A DNA stretch of 41,952 bases from Acidimicrobiia bacterium (GTDB lineage Bacteria; Actinomycetota; Acidimicrobiia; Acidimicrobiales; Acidimicrobilacustridaceae): contig JAEMTX010000001.1 of assembly GCA_016462055.1 (NCBI GenBank), positions 6,612 through 48,563 of the forward strand, read 5' to 3'. Shown one piece after another: positions 40,333 to 41,952 of the stretch. Each line of letters begins with the position of its first letter. Position 1 is the stretch's first letter. The translations under genes were made by a program, and so were the position numbers. The notes under the pieces are model-generated. The model did no database searches, had not been told where the DNA came from, and saw nothing but the letters and a program-made list of their open reading frames with translations.

Positions 40333-40355
40333 CTCAACCGGGCGGACAGGTTGAG
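40333..40355. promoter_or_regulatory. 7-9-7 inverted repeat between polyprenyl synthase and clpC
   Basis: CTCAACC-N9-GGTTGAG is a perfect inverted repeat with the nine-base spacing of CIRCE elements but a different sequence. It is neither CIRCE nor the HAIR element. It covers the likely -35 side of the minus-strand promoter and is about 110 bases upstream of clpC, so it could serve either gene. Confidence 0.45.
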
Positions 40356-40462
40356 AACTGCTTGTGACAAAGGCACGGTGAACGTGGATTTCCGACGAGG
40401 CGATCTCGAAGGTGATGGGTACACTCATCTCACTTATCCCCGTCTGGGAAGCAGGTCACAAA

Positions 40463-41952
40463 GTGTTTGAACGGTTCACCGATAGGGCCCGCAGGGTCGT
40501 CGTGCTCGCACAAGAAGAAGCGCGACTCCTGAACCACAACTACATCGGCACCGAGCACATCTTGCTCGGGCTGATCCACGAGGGTGAAGGCGTTGCCGCC
40601 AAGGCCCTTGAGTCTCTCGGCATTTCGCTCGAGGCCGTGCGTTCGCAGGTCGAAGAAATCATCGGTCAGGGCGGTTCATCGCCGAGCGGTCACATCCCGT
40701 TCACTCCGCGTGCCAAGAAAGTTCTCGAACTGTCGCTGCGTGAAGCACTGCAGCTTGGGCACAACTACATCGGCACCGAACACATTCTTCTTGGTCTCAT
40801 CCGTGAGGGCGAAGGCGTTGCTGCTCAGGTGCTCGTCAAACTTGGCGCCGACCTTTCTCGCGTTCGCCAGCAAGTCATTCAGTTGCTTTCTGGCTATTCC
40901 GGTCCTGGTCCGCAACAGGGCGAGAAGGCCGGAGCCGCCACTGGCGGTTCGAGCGAAGCATCACCGAGCGGTTCGGCAGTTCTCGATCAGTTCGGTCGCA
41001 ATCTCACGCAACTCGCTCGCGAAAAGAAACTCGATCCGGTTATCGGTCGTGCGCGCGAAACCGAACGCGTCATGCAGGTCCTCAGTCGTCGAACCAAGAA
41101 CAACCCTGTTCTTATCGGCGAGCCCGGTGTTGGCAAGACTGCAATCGTCGAAGGTCTTGCTCAAGCAATCGCGTCTGATCAAGTTCCGGAAACATTGCAC
41201 GGCAAGCAGCTGTACACGCTCGATCTCGGCGCGCTGGTTGCTGGCTCGCGTTACCGCGGCGATTTCGAAGAGCGTCTTAAAAAGGTGCTCAAAGAAATTA
41301 AGACACGCGGCGACATCATTTTGTTCATCGACGAAATCCACACCCTCGTTGGTGCTGGTGCCGCCGAAGGCGCCATCGATGCGGCCAGCATTCTCAAGCC
41401 AATGCTTGCTCGTGGTGAACTCCAAACCATTGGTGCCACCACACTCGACGAATACCGCAAGCATCTCGAAAAGGACGCTGCACTCGAGCGTCGGTTCCAG
41501 CCGATCAAGGTTGAAGAGCCCACCGTCGCCCACACCATTGAAATTCTCAAGGGTTTGCGCGATCGCTACGAAACCCATCATCGCGTCACCATCACTGATC
41601 AAGCACTTGTTGCTGCGGCCAACTTGGCCGACCGCTACATCGCCGATCGTTTCCTTCCCGACAAAGCCATCGACCTCATCGACGAAGCCGGCTCGCGTTT
41701 GCGCATTAAGCGCATGGAAACGCCACCCGATTTCAAGGAACTCGAAAACGAAATCACCAAGGTCGTAACCGAGAAGAAGGAAGCGGTCGAGGCTCAGCAG
41801 TTTGAAGAGGCCGGTCGTCTGCGCGATCGCGAGAAGGAACTTCTTGCGCAGAAAGAAACCAAAGAGCAGGAAATGAAGGACTCCGGCATCGACTTGTTCG
41901 ACGAGGTCGACGAAGAAGCCATCGCCGAGGTGCTTTCACTCTGGACCGGCAT
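40463..41952 (+). CDS. clpC: ATP-dependent Clp protease ATP-binding subunit ClpC (5' part)
   Basis: About 496 codons are visible before the window ends; full ClpC is about 820-850. There are two N-terminal Clp repeats (RRVVVLAQEEARLLNHNYIG and LREALQLGHNYIGTEHILLG). The first AAA+ domain has Walker A GEPGVGKTAIVEGLAQA, Walker B ILFIDEIHTLVGAGAAEGAID and arginine finger region LEKDAALERRFQPIKV. The UVR/M coiled-coil (QQFEEAGRLRDREKELLA) follows. The second ATPase domain lies beyond the edge. ClpC unfolds substrates for ClpP. The GTG start (MFERFTDRARRV) has GCAGG about eight bases upstream. A long Ser/Arg-rich open frame in another phase here is a shadow. Confidence 0.97.
   Translation, partial: MFERFTDRARRVVVLAQEEARLLNHNYIGTEHILLGLIHEGEGVAAKALESLGISLEAVRSQVEEIIGQGGSSPSGHIPFTPRAKKVLELSLREALQLGHNYIGTEHILLGLIREGEGVAAQVLVKLGADLSRVRQQVIQLLSGYSGPGPQQGEKAGAATGGSSEASPSGSAVLDQFGRNLTQLAREKKLDPVIGRARETERVMQVLSRRTKNNPVLIGEPGVGKTAIVEGLAQAIASDQVPETLHGKQLYTLDLGALVAGSRYRGDFEERLKKVLKEIKTRGDIILFIDEIHTLVGAGAAEGAIDAASILKPMLARGELQTIGATTLDEYRKHLEKDAALERRFQPIKVEEPTVAHTIEILKGLRDRYETHHRVTITDQALVAAANLADRYIADRFLPDKAIDLIDEAGSRLRIKRMETPPDFKELENEITKVVTEKKEAVEAQQFEEAGRLRDREKELLAQKETKEQEMKDSGIDLFDEVDEEAIAEVLSLWTG

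Noticed and set aside
40301..40462. CIRCE, HAIR or ClgR site before clpC
   Set aside because: None of the known consensus sequences match; only a 7-9-7 repeat of different sequence is present.
40584..41768. A 394-codon open frame on the plus strand
   Set aside because: It is out of phase with clpC, Ser/Arg/Lys-rich and without recognisable motifs, while the clpC frame is fully conserved.
1..41952. Prophage, insertion sequence, CRISPR or toxin-antitoxin locus
   Set aside because: No integrase, transposase, terminal repeats, spaced repeats or small toxin pair was seen anywhere in the window.

Overview
The window is a gene-dense bacterial chromosome segment of ordinary housekeeping content, with no rRNA, phage, insertion sequence or CRISPR array. 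Gene content and order point to an actinobacterium. The markers are glnE beside a glutamine synthetase end, an HAD-IB/ssd-like/tad pilus cluster next to a DUF1998 helicase, topA-MFS-tmk-holB, a SigH-like ECF factor with a zinc anti-sigma factor, a DUF2342 metalloprotease with tilS and hpt, a fol-pan-nad-coaX run, and clpC. The moderate-to-high GC, the missing ftsH between hpt and folE, and the small intergenic gaps suggest a deep-branching class such as Acidimicrobiia (Ilumatobacter-like). That placement is inference.

Layout. 1-30 is the last nine codons of a glutamine synthetase. 149-3278 holds a secreted HNH nuclease lipoprotein, a nitroreductase and an amidohydrolase. 3326-8387 holds glnE, divergent nadE and an unrecognised helical protein. 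8501-11055 holds a SigA/SigB-type sigma factor, a membrane protein, a 24-residue membrane microprotein and an HAD-IB phosphatase. 11148-14913 is a compact tad pilus operon (ssd-like ATPase, tadA, tadB, tadC, a 59-residue pilin, tadE). 14887-20837 holds a DUF1998 helicase, an STAS protein, nhaA, an ACAD10/11-type dehydrogenase and a mannose-6-phosphate-isomerase-type cupin. 20986-27228 holds topA, an MFS transporter, tmk and holB. 27299-28439 holds tRNA-Thr(CGT), a SigH-like factor, its anti-sigma factor and a 44-residue membrane protein. 28444-31029 holds the DUF2342 metalloprotease, tilS and hpt. 31111-39258 is a same-strand cofactor run: folE, folP, a degenerate phosphatase-like gene, folB, folK, a DUF2520 gene, panC, panD, nadB, nadC, coaX. 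39275-41952 holds a polyprenyl diphosphate synthase (minus strand) and the 5' two-thirds of clpC. No gene-free stretch exceeds about 170 bases.

How the genes work together. The run from folE to coaX joins tetrahydrofolate, pantothenate/CoA and NAD synthesis, with nadE upstream supplying the last NAD step. glnA and glnE together set nitrogen assimilation. SigH-like, its anti-sigma factor and clpC are a plausible stress module.

Most noteworthy signals. (1) The SigH-like start codon lies three bases after the tRNA-Thr 3' end. (2) A tyrosine-phosphatase-like protein in the folate operon has the catalytic Cys of the HCX5R loop replaced by Ala. (3) Many genes have a TANNNT box 6-8 bases before the start codon and no Shine-Dalgarno, indicating widespread leaderless transcription. 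(4) A 17-base palindrome overlaps the apparent -10 box of the folate operon. (5) A 7-9-7 inverted repeat lies between the polyprenyl synthase and clpC. (6) There are two membrane microproteins and a 59-residue pilin. No clearly new multi-gene system is evident; the novelty lies mainly in gene-expression architecture and the degenerate phosphatase.
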